A stretch of 64,000 bases of DNA, taken from Micromonospora sp. WMMA1363 (GTDB lineage: Bacteria > Actinomycetota > Actinomycetes > Mycobacteriales > Micromonosporaceae). Position 1 is the first letter of the stretch, and every line of letters starts with the position of its first letter. Shown in pieces: positions 17,753 to 26,564 of the stretch. A model generated the notes under the pieces. The model had not been told where the DNA came from, searched no databases, and saw only the letters and a program-made list of their open reading frames with translations. The stretch lies in contig NZ_JAUALB010000001.1 of the NCBI RefSeq assembly GCF_030345795.1, forward strand, positions 4,518,001-4,582,000. Reading direction: 5' to 3'. Position numbers and translations under genes: made by a program.

Positions 17753-18158
17753 AGTGTGCACAACTAACGATATCGTGCGCAATGGGAAGGTTGGTGGCGC
17801 CGGTCCGGCATGGGTGATGATCTTCGGGTCGATCCGGCGGGCGCGTCGTGTGTTCAGCCATTCTGCGTTCATTGCGATCTCTCGCCGGCATCTGCATCTG
17901 CTACGAGCCGAGGTGCATCCGGTTTGGCTGGCCGGGCGGGAGGCAGGGTTGTACGCCCTTCGGGGTTGGCCGCGCCGGCGGCGGGCAACGAGACGCGCGT
18001 CCGGCGAACGTGAGCCATCCCCATCTGCCGCCGACCGCGGGGCCCACCAGCCGCTACCGCCCTACCCTGCAGATGACGGTGCGTTCGATCAAGCCTCATG
18101 GTCGTGGTGAGCCGATCGCGTGCGGGCGGGCCTTGGGCTCGTCCGCACGCGAGCCGGG
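17753..18158. other. Gene-free stretch
   Basis: About 405 bp between the DMFase-like gene and the epoxide hydrolase remnant. Overlapping short frames occur on both strands, but none has a domain or a start signal. No terminator hairpin was identified. Confidence 0.4.
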
Positions 18159-18710
18159 TCAGCGGAAGAGGCGGAAGAAGGTGCGCATGTCCTGGACGAG
18201 CAGGTCGGGTGCTTCCATGGCGGCGAAGTGTCCGCCTCGGTCGAACTCGGACCAGTGCATGATGGTGTTGCCGCGTTCGGCGTAGTGGCGGATGGCGATG
18301 TCCTCGGCGAACACCGCGACGCCGGTGGGGATCTGGCTGGGGGTGGGCCAGTTGCAGGTGTGCATGCTCTCGTAGTAGATGTTCGCGGCGGAGCCGGCGG
18401 TGCCGGTCAGCCAGTACAGCATGACGTTGGTGACCATCCGGTCCCGGTCGACCGCTTGCTCGAGCAGGTCACCGTGGGTCCATTCCTTGAACTTCTCGAC
18501 GATCCAGGCCAGTTGCCCGACCGGCGAGTCGACCAGTGCGTGCGCGAGGGTCTGCGGACGGGTCGCCTGGATCTGGAAGTATCCGTTGCCCTCGCCGAGG
18601 AAGGCCCGCATCCGCGCCACGCGGGCCTGCTCGGCGTCGGTGAGGGCGGCCAGTTCGTCCTTGCGGCGGACCAGCAGCCCGGTGACGGCGCCGAAGAAGC
18701 AGCCCGAAGA
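18159..18710 (-). pseudogene. C-terminal fragment of an epoxide hydrolase
   Basis: The frame reads FFGAVTGLLVRRKDELAAL, then LGEGNGYFQIQATRPQTLA, SPVGQLAWIVEKFKEWT, LLYWLTGTAGSAANIYYES-like and RGGHFAAMEAPDLLVQDM, which is the lid and C-terminal alpha/beta-hydrolase region of EPHX1-type epoxide hydrolases. The final His (GGHFAAME) is present. The N-terminal half with the oxyanion motif and the catalytic Asp is absent upstream, where unrelated sequence appears near 18710. It is a truncated remnant. Confidence 0.8.
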
Positions 18711-19086
18711 CCGCGTCCCCGACTGGCGCGATCCCGCGTACGCCGAACGCGGTATCCACTCGCGGTCCCGCAGTCATTCATGCCCTTGCGAGCGCCCAGG
18801 TCGACAAGCACCTGTGGCAGTTTCCCTGTCGCCGCGACGCGGCGTTCGCTCGATGGGAGAGCCGGTGCGCCGCGGGATGTCCCTGGTGCTTCACCGGAGG
18901 ATGAGCCTAAATCCGTCCGCGACATCCGCCAACGTGACAATACTCTCGAAGTGCTCCAGACGCTTCTCCGTTACGGTGGCCAGGTGACGCTCGTGCGTGC
19001 TTTCGATGGTCGACAACGCTCCGGGCTCGATCGGTATCCGTCAGACCCACGCCGTCCGCGTATGTCGGTGACCAGCAGGAGGTTCG
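18711..19086. other. Gene-free stretch before the MDR reductase
   Basis: About 375 bp. The 5' part adjoins the broken epoxide hydrolase; the 3' part must hold the promoter of the reductase at 19087. No confident motif. Confidence 0.4.
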
Positions 19087-20094
19087 ATGTCGGTGACGAA
19101 CCGTCAGATCCGCTTGGCAGCACGCCCTTCGGGCCTCATCCAGCCCGGTGACTGGGAGCATCGCTCCGTACCGGTCGAGGAGCCCGGTCCGGGCCAGTTC
19201 GCGGGCAGGACACGCGTGATTTCGCTCGACCCGGCCATGCGGCCCTGGCTGGACGACCGCCCTTCCTACCTGCCTCCCGTGGGGATCGGCGAGGTGATGC
19301 GGGCGGGTTCCGTCATCGAGGTCACGGCGTCCCACCACCCCGACTTTCAGCCCGGTGACCACGTCGTCGGTAGATTTGGCGTCCAGGAGTACGTGGTCTC
19401 CGACGGTAAGGGCGCTATGAAGATCGATACCACGCTCGCCTCACCGTCGACGTATCTCGGTGCTCTCGGCACGCCAGGCATGACGGCGTACTTCGGCCTG
19501 CTGGACGTCGGCGCGCTGAAGGATGGCGAAACCGTCGTTGTCTCCGGCGCGGCTGGCGCGGTCGGCACCATGGCCGGTCAAATCGCCAAGGTGCGGGGGT
19601 GCCGCGTCGTGGGTATTGCCGGCGGGCCCGAGAAGTGCTCGCTGCTCACCGACGAACTGGGATACGACGCGGCGATCGACTACCGTGCCGCTGACGTCAA
19701 GCAGGCACTCCGCGAGAGTGCCCCGAACGGCATCGACGTCTACTTCGACAACGTCGGAGGAAGTATCTTGGACGCGGCGCTCAGCAACCTGGCGATGCAC
19801 GCTCGGGTGGTGATTTGTGGGGCGATCAGCCAGTACAACGACACCACGTCGGCGCAGGGTCCATCGAACTACACGTCGCTGCTCATACGGCGCGCGCGGA
19901 TGGAGGGCTTCGTGGTCTTCGACTACGCTGAGCGCTACCCACAGGCGGCACAGGAAATCGCCGGCTGGATCCGCGCCGGCCACATCAAGATCAAGGAGCA
20001 CGTGGTTCGGGGCACCGTGGATGACTTCCCCGGGGCTCTGCAAATGCTGTTTCGCGGCGAGAACGTCGGCAAGCTCGTTCTGGAACTGGCATGA
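19087..20094 (+). CDS. NADP-dependent MDR oxidoreductase (zinc-independent, prostaglandin/curcumin reductase type)
   Basis: 335 residues from ATG 19087 with AGGAGG 5-6 bases upstream. The N-terminal GroES-like domain includes NRQIRLAARPSGLIQPGDW and RTRVISLDPAMRPWLDD, the signature of this subfamily. The Rossmann part has VVVSGAAGAVGTMAGQIAK (residues about 147-165), RVVGIAGGPEKC, GIDVYFDNVGGSILDAAL and VICGAISQYND. No zinc ligands are present. Enzymes of this group reduce the C=C bond of enones using NADPH. It stands alone; the upstream neighbour is a broken gene on the other strand. Confidence 0.88.
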   Translation: MSVTNRQIRLAARPSGLIQPGDWEHRSVPVEEPGPGQFAGRTRVISLDPAMRPWLDDRPSYLPPVGIGEVMRAGSVIEVTASHHPDFQPGDHVVGRFGVQEYVVSDGKGAMKIDTTLASPSTYLGALGTPGMTAYFGLLDVGALKDGETVVVSGAAGAVGTMAGQIAKVRGCRVVGIAGGPEKCSLLTDELGYDAAIDYRAADVKQALRESAPNGIDVYFDNVGGSILDAALSNLAMHARVVICGAISQYNDTTSAQGPSNYTSLLIRRARMEGFVVFDYAERYPQAAQEIAGWIRAGHIKIKEHVVRGTVDDFPGALQMLFRGENVGKLVLELA

Positions 20095-20272
20095 CCTGCC
20101 AGGCCGCCGGCCGCGTACGGTTCAACCCGGATCGCTCCATGCGTATCCTGCTTTCTGGGCGACAACGGCGCGGCCTGGCGAGGCGGAATCCGGGTGCAGC
20201 GCACGCCGACATCCCCTGCGGGCGGGCGCCTGGCGGGACAGCGCTGCCCTGGGTGTGAGCTCGTGTAGGGCT

Positions 20273-20304
20273 GGGTGAGGTGCTGTGAGGTCGTCACCTC
20301 ACCC
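20273..20304. terminator. Bidirectional hairpin between convergent genes
   Basis: A perfect 10-bp inverted repeat, gggtgaggtg (20273-20282) and cacctcaccc (20295-20304), has a 12-base loop and lies in the 470-bp gap between the converging reductase and response-regulator genes. No U-run, but the position fits a shared terminator. The rest of 20095-20564 shows no gene. Confidence 0.5.
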
Positions 20305-20564
20305 ATGACCGCCCTTCTCATCTTCTCCCGAGCCAGGCGGAGCACCAGCCGGTGGATCGAACGGAGCGTTCGTGGCCGTCCGGGCCGGCGCGGGCGTCGT
20401 CCATGCCGGCGGGGTGACCAGATGGCGGTTCCAGCGCAGCACGGTCTCCGAACGTTGCGGGTGCCGAAACCTTGTCCGTGCTGTTCGGGCGGCCCTTCTG
20501 GTGTTCGTGGAGGAGTCTGCCGAGTCGGTCCAGAATCCGGTTCCGACACGAGTTCGGGTCTACG

Positions 20565-20768
20565 TTACGGGTGGTCGGCGAGGCCCTTCTCGTAGGCGTA
20601 GATTACGGCGTGCACGCGGTCGCGCAGGCCAAGCTTCATGAGAATCGCGCGGACGTGTGTCTTGACGGTGTTTTGGGTTAGGTAAAGAGTAGCGCCGATC
20701 TCTCGGTTGGACTGGCCTGCGGCCATCAGGCGGAATATCTCGGACTCGCGCGGCGTCAGTGCTGTTAG
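20565..20768 (-). pseudogene. Response regulator, detached LuxR-type DNA-binding C-terminus
   Basis: The frame reads TALTPRESEIFRLMAAGQSN, REIGATLYLTQNTVKTHVRA and LMKLGLRDRVHAVIYAYEKG, a complete LuxR/FixJ helix-turn-helix ending at 20565. IS701 copy A starts at 20769 and separates it from the receiver domain at 22149-22599. The 4-bp TTAG (20765-20768) is the target duplication. No start codon remains apart from ones inside the IS. Confidence 0.93.
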
Positions 20769-22148
20769 TACTGCAACGGCGGGTCGTGGCTTCGGGTGCT
20801 GATCATTCGTTGGTTGGTTGTGGTGGATGCGCGGGTGGTCGGGTCGTGGGATGCCGGGTTGGAGGAGTTGTTCTTCCGGTTCGCGCATCGGTTTGAGCGG
20901 GTGGAGCCGCGGCGGCGGGCATGGGCGTATGTGCGGGGGCTACTGGCACCGTTGGAGCGGCGTAACGGCTGGACCCTCGCGGAGCAGGCTGGGCATGTGT
21001 CGCCGGACGGGTTGCAGGGCATGTTGTGCAGCGCGGCGTGGGACCGGGACGCGGTCCGCGATGACGTGCGCGATTACGTGGTGGACCAGATCGGCGATGC
21101 GGCCGGGGTGCTCATCGCTGACGAGACGGGGTTCGTCAAGAAGGGCCGTGCGTCGGCGGGGGTCCAACGGCAGTATTCGGGTACGGCGGGCAAGACCGAG
21201 AACTGCCAGATCGGCACGTTCCTGTGCTACGCCACGCCGCGGGGTCGGGCGTTGATCGATCGGGAGTTGTACCTGCCCAAGTCGTGGACCGGTGATCGGG
21301 ACCGGTGCCGGCGCTCGGCGATCCCGGACGCCGTCGGGTTCGCGACCAAGCCGCAGCAGGCGCAGGCCATGCTGGAGCGGGCGGTCACCGCGGGGGTGCC
21401 GTTTTCGTGGTTCACGGCCGATGAGGCCTACGGGCAGAACCCTGGCCTGCGGGGCTGGTTGGAGGATCGGGACATCGCGTACGTGATGGCCACCCGACGC
21501 GACGATCGGGTGCCCTCCGGGCTGCACACCACCACCGGTGTCGACGAGCTGATCGGCAGGGTGCGTGCGGGCGCGTGGCAACGACTGTCGTGTGGTGACG
21601 GCGCGCACGGGCCGCGCCGCTACGACTGGGCTCGGCTGCCGATCCGCCGCACCTTTGCCCACGGCCGCCGCGGCTGGGTCCTGGCCCGACGCTCGATCAC
21701 GGATCCCGGCGACATCGCCTACTACGTCTGCTTCGGCCCCCGCGGCACCCGACTACGCGACCTGGTGCGGGTCGCCGGTAGCCGTTGGTCGGTGGAGGAA
21801 TCGTTCCAGACCGCGAAGAACGAGGTCGGCCTGGACCAGTACCAGGTCCGCCGCTACGACGCCTGGTACGCCCACATCACCCTCGCGATGGCCGCCGCCG
21901 CGTTCCTCGTCGTCACCCGCGCCCTCGAAGCCGCAAAGGGGGCACCACCGCAAACGAGCGCAGCCAGATCCCGCTGAGCAGCAACGAAATCCGCCGCCTG
22001 TTCGCCCACCTCGTCCTGACCACCCGCCGTCGAGCCGACCACATCCTGCGCTGGTCCGACTTCCGCCGTCGCCGCCAGGAACAAGCCCGAGCCGCCCACT
22101 ACCGCAAACGACTCAAACCGCCATAAGTCACGACCCGCCGTTGCAGTA
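20769..22148 (+). mobile_element. IS701-family insertion sequence, copy A (complete, 1380 bp)
   Basis: Ends tactgcaacggcgggtcgt and its complement; flanked by TTAG (20765-20768 and 22149-22152), the YTAG target known for IS701. Two more copies of exactly 1380 bp lie at 26565-27944 and 51850-53229 in the opposite orientation. Only isolated base differences are visible, for example near 20788 next to the left end. Confidence 0.97.
20796..21977 (+). CDS. IS701-family transposase (copy A)
   Basis: 393 residues in frame 0 from GTG 20796. DDE motifs: Asp in VLIADETGFVKKG, Asp in FSWFTADEAYGQNPG, Glu in SVEESFQTAKNEVGLDQY. The usual C-terminal tail of the family is missing from this frame (it ends AKGAPPQTSAARSR), but is encoded directly in the -1 frame up to TAA at 22126 (IPLSSNEIRRLFAHLV, WSDFRRRRQEQARAAHYRKR). 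A classical slippery heptamer A AAG GGG at 21935-21941 lies exactly where the frames must switch, so a 443-residue product by -1 frameshifting is likely. The arrangement is the same in copies B and C. Confidence 0.93.
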   Translation: MLIIRWLVVVDARVVGSWDAGLEELFFRFAHRFERVEPRRRAWAYVRGLLAPLERRNGWTLAEQAGHVSPDGLQGMLCSAAWDRDAVRDDVRDYVVDQIGDAAGVLIADETGFVKKGRASAGVQRQYSGTAGKTENCQIGTFLCYATPRGRALIDRELYLPKSWTGDRDRCRRSAIPDAVGFATKPQQAQAMLERAVTAGVPFSWFTADEAYGQNPGLRGWLEDRDIAYVMATRRDDRVPSGLHTTTGVDELIGRVRAGAWQRLSCGDGAHGPRRYDWARLPIRRTFAHGRRGWVLARRSITDPGDIAYYVCFGPRGTRLRDLVRVAGSRWSVEESFQTAKNEVGLDQYQVRRYDAWYAHITLAMAAAAFLVVTRALEAAKGAPPQTSAARSR

Positions 22149-22599
22149 TTAGTGCATTCGGTTCAGGCGTGGGTGCTCGCCTGAGAAGCCCGATGATCTT
22201 CGCGGCTACGCCGGCGGCTAGTGCGGAGGTCCCAGCCGCGACGTCGAGCACGGCCTGCCGGAGGGCGTCGGGCCGGGTGTCCTTCGTCAGGTATCCGCTC
22301 GCGCCTGCCTGAATCGCGGCGATGACGAGATCATCGGCGTCGAAGGTGGTGAGGATCAGCACTCGCGTCGTGGGTGAGATTCGGGTGATCTCTTTGGTTG
22401 CGCGGACGCCGTCCAGCCCGGGCATCCGGATGTCCATCAGGACCACGTCGATGCGGTGTGCCCGGACCACGTTGACGGCGGCCCATCCGTCGCCGACGTC
22501 GTGGGTCACCTCGATCTGCGGGCTGACTGCCAGCAGCGTCGCGAGTGAGGCCCGCAGCACGTCCTGGTCGTCGACGATGAGGACTTTGACCGCAGTCAT
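22149..22599 (-). pseudogene. Response regulator, receiver domain cut off by IS701
   Basis: From ATG 22599: TAVKVLIVDDQDVLRASLAT, with acidic pair D10-D11, phospho-acceptor Asp56 in VVLMDIRMPGLDG, Thr in VLILTTFDADD and Lys in ASGYLTKDTRPDAL. The frame runs into IS701 copy A after ...TPEPNAL. Joining 22149 to 20764 without the IS and one TTAG gives ...PNALTALTPRESE... and exactly 651 bases (216 residues plus stop), a normal NarL/FixJ regulator. Its ATG overlaps the kinase stop (ATGA), so the pair was translationally coupled. Confidence 0.93.
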
Positions 22600-23765
22600 C
22601 GGCCAACCTTCGCAGGCAGGCGTGCCTCGACGCTCCAGCCCTTGCCCGGCTGCACTCTGAATGTGCCGCCGGCGGCGTGGACGCGCTCTTGAGCCCCTAT
22701 GAGCCCGGACCCGGGAGCGTTGGCGTGACGCGTCCCGCTGCCGCCGTCGTCGTGTACCGTGACGACGACGTGCGTGGATTCCCACCTCAGGCGGACCTGT
22801 ACGTCGACCGGTGGATGCAGGTGGCGGAGTGCGTTGGTGATGCTTTCCTGCACGACGCGTACCAGGGCCGCCTCGGCATTGATCGACAGGGCCCGCCGGG
22901 CGCCCGTCTCCGTCAGGCTGACGGAGTGCAGTGGGGTCGCCGCCGCCTCGACCAGGACTGGCAGGGCGTCCATGGAAAGCGGCAGATCTTGTGCGGTGAG
23001 TCCCTTCGCGCCCAGCACCGCCAGCATCGCGCGCAGACCGTCGAGGGCGTCCCGCCCGGTCTCGGCGATGTCGGCGAGCTCATGACGCGCGCGTGTGTCG
23101 CCGGTCGTCGCTGCTGCTGCCTCAACTCGCGCGACCATGACCGTGATCGAGTGTGCGATAACGTCGTGTAGGTCGCGCCGGATGGTGGCGCGCTCAGCGT
23201 CGCGCACCGCCTCGGTGTGTGCTCGCTCCACGGCTGCGGCCAGCTCCCGCCGCCGGGTCACCGCCACGGCCACACCCCACACCGTCAGGACGATGCCGGC
23301 CAGGACCGCCGCCTCAAGCACTCGGGCCCAGACCGGCACCCATAGCGGCATCCGGTGCCATTCGAGGAGTTCGGCGAGACCAACTCCGACCAGGCTCGTG
23401 ACGAGTACGCAGACACGCGCACGGCGGTCCCCGGTCCTGGTCAGGTGCCACCCCGTCAGCAGGAAACACGCCGCCGACGGGAACGCCGTCGGCGGCCACC
23501 CGGGCATCGGTGTCAGCACGAGGCCCAGCATCGCCAGCGATGTCGTGACGAACCCAGTCCAGGGTCGGTGCCTCGCCAGCACAACGCCGGTGTGTAGGCC
23601 CACCGCCGCAAGCGCCACCGTCGTGACCTGCCAGGGTCGGCCGCCGCTGTGATGGATGACGAACAGGCTGGCCAGTGATGCCGGCGCGAGAATGAGGTGG
23701 GCGCCCAAGGAGACACGGCCCCAGCTGTCGCGGTCGCCGAGAGCAGGATCGTGTTGGGTGTCCAT
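22596..23765 (-). CDS. NarL-type sensor histidine kinase
   Basis: 389 residues from ATG 23765 (MDTQHDPALGDRD) with GAGG 7 bases upstream. Five or so membrane helices lie in residues 18-170 (GAHLILAPASLASLFVIHH, VLEAAVLAGIVLTVWGVAVAV). HisKA_3: phospho-acceptor His200 in ERATIRRDLHDVIAHSITV. The HATPase part has LVRVVQESITNALRHLHP (N box) and HDDGGSGTR, GSGLIGAQERVHAAGG. Membrane-only input suggests sensing of envelope stress or a lipid-soluble signal. Its partner regulator is split by IS701, so the pathway is probably dead. Divergent from the serine hydrolase at 23947. Confidence 0.93.
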   Translation of the reverse strand: MDTQHDPALGDRDSWGRVSLGAHLILAPASLASLFVIHHSGGRPWQVTTVALAAVGLHTGVVLARHRPWTGFVTTSLAMLGLVLTPMPGWPPTAFPSAACFLLTGWHLTRTGDRRARVCVLVTSLVGVGLAELLEWHRMPLWVPVWARVLEAAVLAGIVLTVWGVAVAVTRRRELAAAVERAHTEAVRDAERATIRRDLHDVIAHSITVMVARVEAAAATTGDTRARHELADIAETGRDALDGLRAMLAVLGAKGLTAQDLPLSMDALPVLVEAAATPLHSVSLTETGARRALSINAEAALVRVVQESITNALRHLHPPVDVQVRLRWESTHVVVTVHDDGGSGTRHANAPGSGLIGAQERVHAAGGTFRVQPGKGWSVEARLPAKVGR

Positions 23766-23946
23766 TTGATGCCTCATCGATTTGCGTTCATGCCCAGGCG
23801 GCGCGAGGACAACTGCGGACTTCAACCAGATTGCAGCGACAGCCTGCGGGAGGGCGTGGTCCGCCAATGGTAGCAATCGGCGCGCTACCCGGTCTCACCC
23901 CGAAGAGTGAGGCGGCCGCCGAGCCAGGACGTCTAGCGTCCCGAGC

Positions 23947-25488
23947 ATGAAAGCCAGGTGGTCAACTGTCGTTCGTGCGTCCGTCAGCGTCGCCGTGATG
24001 GCGATGTCGGTCATGTTTTTCGGGCCGGCGGGCGCCGTGTACGCGGACACCGAAAGGTTCCCCGAACAGCACGTAGAGGAGTATCGCGCAGTCTACGGGG
24101 CGCCCGGTGTCGCCGCCGCGGTCATTGACAACGGTGTCCTCCAGAAGGTCGTCAGTGGCCGCGATGGAGACGGGCAGGCCGTGACGTCGCGGACGCGGTT
24201 CCGGGTTGCCTCGATGAGTAAGTCGATGACAGCGGCCGCGATCATGCTCATGGTCAAGCGGGGGGCGTTCTCGCTGGACGAGCCGGTTGCGCGGGTGCTG
24301 CCGGAGTTTTCAATGGATGATTCCCGGTACTCCACGATCACGGTGCGACATTTGCTGAACCACAGCTCTGGGCTGTCACTGCGCACCAACGACGAGTACG
24401 CCTTTCCGCCACCACACAGCGCAGCCGACGTCGTCGCGGGCCTGACCGTCAAGAAACTCGCCGCCGACCCGGGAACCCGATGGGAGTACCACAACACCAA
24501 CTACGCGATTGCGGCGCGCATTGTCGAAGTGCACTCCGGGGTCGGGTTTGACGAGTTCCTCCAGACCGAGCTGTTCACCCCACTGGGGATGCGCGATACG
24601 ACGGCGACCGAAGGATGCTCGGACCCGGTCGACGGGCTGGCCTCGGGGCACGCGGTGGTGCTGGGCATCGCCGTGACGGTTCCTGAGATGCCTGGCATGT
24701 GCGTCGGTAACGGTGGCGTCGTCTCGACGCTGGACGACATGATCCGGTGGGTACAGTTCAATCAAGGCGCACTCGACAGTGACCTGCTCAACGAAGGTCT
24801 GCTGGCACAGATGCACACCCCTCAGTCCGGCGATTTCGGATTGGGGTGGCAGGCACGAGCGGTCGGTGACGAGGCGTCGCCGTCTCTCGTGGCGCATGGT
24901 GGCACCCTTGCGACTTGGACAGGGGACATGGCTTTCTCGCCCGGTACCGGCGTCGCCGCGATCGCCCTCACCAACAGCGGCGGGGCGCCGAGCACACTGA
25001 CGACGAACTTGGTGGCCGAGCGGTTGGGGCTTGCACAGACACCCCTGAACAACCCACTGGCGGTCGTCAATGCCGTACTGCTTGCGCTGACGGTGATCGT
25101 CGCCCTGCTCCTGGTGATTGCCGTGGTGCGCGCGCCACGGTGGGCGACTGGCCGTCATGCGGCGTCGCGGCCCTTCGTCGTGGCGCGGCTGACGCCGATC
25201 GCCCTACTGACGACCCTCGGCCTTTTCCTCCCGACGTTGGTCGGGGCGCAGGCGGGTGTCTTCAACTTCCAGTACTGGATCGTCGTTGCCTGGCTGATGC
25301 CGTTGCTGGCTCTCTTCTCACTCGTGTGCCTTGTGCTCGGCGCCACCGCGCTCGCTCGCCGGATCTGGTACTACCGGCGCGGACGGCGAGCAGACACTGT
25401 GCCTTCCGCAAGTACGTCCACGCCGCTTGGAGCTCCTAACGAAATGATGTTGGATGCGTCTTCGGGACGTGAGGGTCGTTCTGTCTGA
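23947..25488 (+). CDS. Secreted/membrane serine hydrolase of the beta-lactamase (class C/PBP) family
   Basis: 513 residues. N-terminal signal (residues 1-33, ending AVYADTE). Active-site motifs: S89-M-S-K92, Y181-H-N183 (TRWEYHNTNYAIA) and H317-G-G. The hydrolase domain ends near residue 365; four hydrophobic segments follow (about 374-395, 413-435, 440-470), then a Ser/Pro-rich tail. This fusion to C-terminal membrane helices is seen in actinobacterial beta-lactamase-like esterases and PBP-related proteins. The gene is divergent from a two-component operon across 181 bp, and was probably its target. Confidence 0.88.
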   Translation: MKARWSTVVRASVSVAVMAMSVMFFGPAGAVYADTERFPEQHVEEYRAVYGAPGVAAAVIDNGVLQKVVSGRDGDGQAVTSRTRFRVASMSKSMTAAAIMLMVKRGAFSLDEPVARVLPEFSMDDSRYSTITVRHLLNHSSGLSLRTNDEYAFPPPHSAADVVAGLTVKKLAADPGTRWEYHNTNYAIAARIVEVHSGVGFDEFLQTELFTPLGMRDTTATEGCSDPVDGLASGHAVVLGIAVTVPEMPGMCVGNGGVVSTLDDMIRWVQFNQGALDSDLLNEGLLAQMHTPQSGDFGLGWQARAVGDEASPSLVAHGGTLATWTGDMAFSPGTGVAAIALTNSGGAPSTLTTNLVAERLGLAQTPLNNPLAVVNAVLLALTVIVALLLVIAVVRAPRWATGRHAASRPFVVARLTPIALLTTLGLFLPTLVGAQAGVFNFQYWIVVAWLMPLLALFSLVCLVLGATALARRIWYYRRGRRADTVPSASTSTPLGAPNEMMLDASSGREGRSV

Positions 25489-25570
25489 ACGTGAGGAGGG
25501 GTGAGCAGCCGGCGTGGGTCGTCTCGGCCCGCCGTTACGTCACGGCGACCTGCGCTGTTGCGGCGGGGGG

Positions 25571-26302
25571 TCACACGGCGGGCCGGGGGCAGAGCATCGG
25601 GTGCAGTAGCCGGGACAGCTCGGCGACATCGGCGACGGGCCGCTCGAAGCTGAGCCGGGTCCGCCGGCCGGCGCCGGGTCGGCCGTGCGCGACCAACAGC
25701 CCGTATCGGTCGATCCGGACCACCCGGGGGGACTCGCCACCAGGGAGCTTCAGCTGCCGGCGCAGGTAGCCGCTGACCTGCTCGGCGTGGTGGTCGGCGA
25801 GGTCGGCCAGCAACTCCGCCTCGACCGCGTGCAGTGGGTCGGGCTCGGCCTCCGCGTACGCCTCCGGGGCGATCCGGCGCACCCCGCCGGCGCGTTCCCA
25901 GCGGGCCTCGGCCACCTCGAACCGGTGCAGGTGGAACCGACTGCCCACGTCCAGCAGGTCGCCGGTCGGCTGGGTGGCGGCGAAGTCCACCGCAGCTCGG
26001 CGCGCCTCGTCCCCGTCGAGGCGTTCGGCCCAGCCGGAGATCCAGGCCCGGCCGAGCGAGGGGGCGCCAGCGGCCGGCGGCAGGTCGAGCACGTCGAGCA
26101 CGGTGGCGACGTCGCTGTCCCCGGTCGGCGGCGCGAGCGCCGCGCCGAGGTCGCTGAAGACCGGCACCAGTAGCAGCACTCGCCCATCCGGGTCGGTGGC
26201 ATGCCGGACCTGGTGCGGGCCGGCGTTCCGGGCCAGGTGGACGAGGGCGGGCAGCCGGCCCGCGACGAGGGTGCGCATGATCTCCGCCGGGCTGGGCCGC
26301 AT
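25571..26302 (-). CDS. DUF2470 (HugZ-like) heme/iron-related protein
   Basis: 243 residues from ATG 26302 with AGGAGG 8 bases upstream. The N-terminal part looks like a split-barrel (PALVHLARNAGPHQVRHA, RVLLLVPVFSDLGAAL). The C-terminal part, DPLHAVEAELLADLADHHAEQV then SPRVVRIDRYGLLVAHG and RTRLSFERPV, matches DUF2470, the C-terminal domain of HugZ-type heme oxygenases and pyridoxamine-oxidase-like proteins. A good iron box lies 18 bp upstream of the start, so repression by a DtxR/IdeR regulator is expected. Likely role: heme iron release or handling. Confidence 0.82.
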   Translation of the reverse strand: MRPSPAEIMRTLVAGRLPALVHLARNAGPHQVRHATDPDGRVLLLVPVFSDLGAALAPPTGDSDVATVLDVLDLPPAAGAPSLGRAWISGWAERLDGDEARRAAVDFAATQPTGDLLDVGSRFHLHRFEVAEARWERAGGVRRIAPEAYAEAEPDPLHAVEAELLADLADHHAEQVSGYLRRQLKLPGGESPRVVRIDRYGLLVAHGRPGAGRRTRLSFERPVADVAELSRLLHPMLCPRPAV

Positions 26303-26320
26303 GACCCCGACCTCCTCAAT

Positions 26321-26339
26321 GCAGGTTAGGCTTACCTAA
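26321..26339. promoter_or_regulatory. DtxR/IdeR-type iron box
   Basis: gcaggttaggcttacctaa matches the 19-bp consensus TTAGGTTAGGCTAACCTAA at 16 positions, by eye. It lies between the divergent DUF2470 gene (start 26302) and the S4-like remnant (start 26375). Confidence 0.8.
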
Positions 26340-26374
26340 TAAGTAGGTTAGACCATCCGATCGGCGACGTCGAC

Positions 26375-26564
26375 GTGAACCACCCCCGGCCCAAGGCCCG
26401 GCTCTCCCGCTCCCTCGGCATCCCGCTGACCCGCAAGTGCGTGCGGTACTTCGAGCGCGCCAGCTCGTCGGGCACGGCCACTTCACCGTCGACGGACGGA
26501 AGGTCGACCGGCCGTCATACCGGTCGTCGAGGTCCGCGCGGTGCCGGTTCCCGAGGCCGCCTAG
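26375..26564 (+). pseudogene. rpsD: Remnant of ribosomal protein S4 (paralogue type)
   Basis: GTG 26375 starts VNHPRPKARLSRSLGIPLTRKCVRYFERA, the start of S4. The next frame resumes only with RARQLVGHGHFTVDGRKVDRPSYR, the S4 RNA-binding motif near residue 120 of the normal 200. A third frame ends VVEVRAVPVPEAA and TAG. About 90 central codons are gone. The sequence resembles alternative S4 paralogues rather than a main-operon copy. IS701 copy B is inserted at the stop codon. Confidence 0.85.

Noticed and set aside
17249..17872. Minus-strand frame starting MNAEWLNTRRARRIDPK
   Set aside because: It mostly overlaps the DMFase-like gene antisense and its unique part has no domain or start signal.
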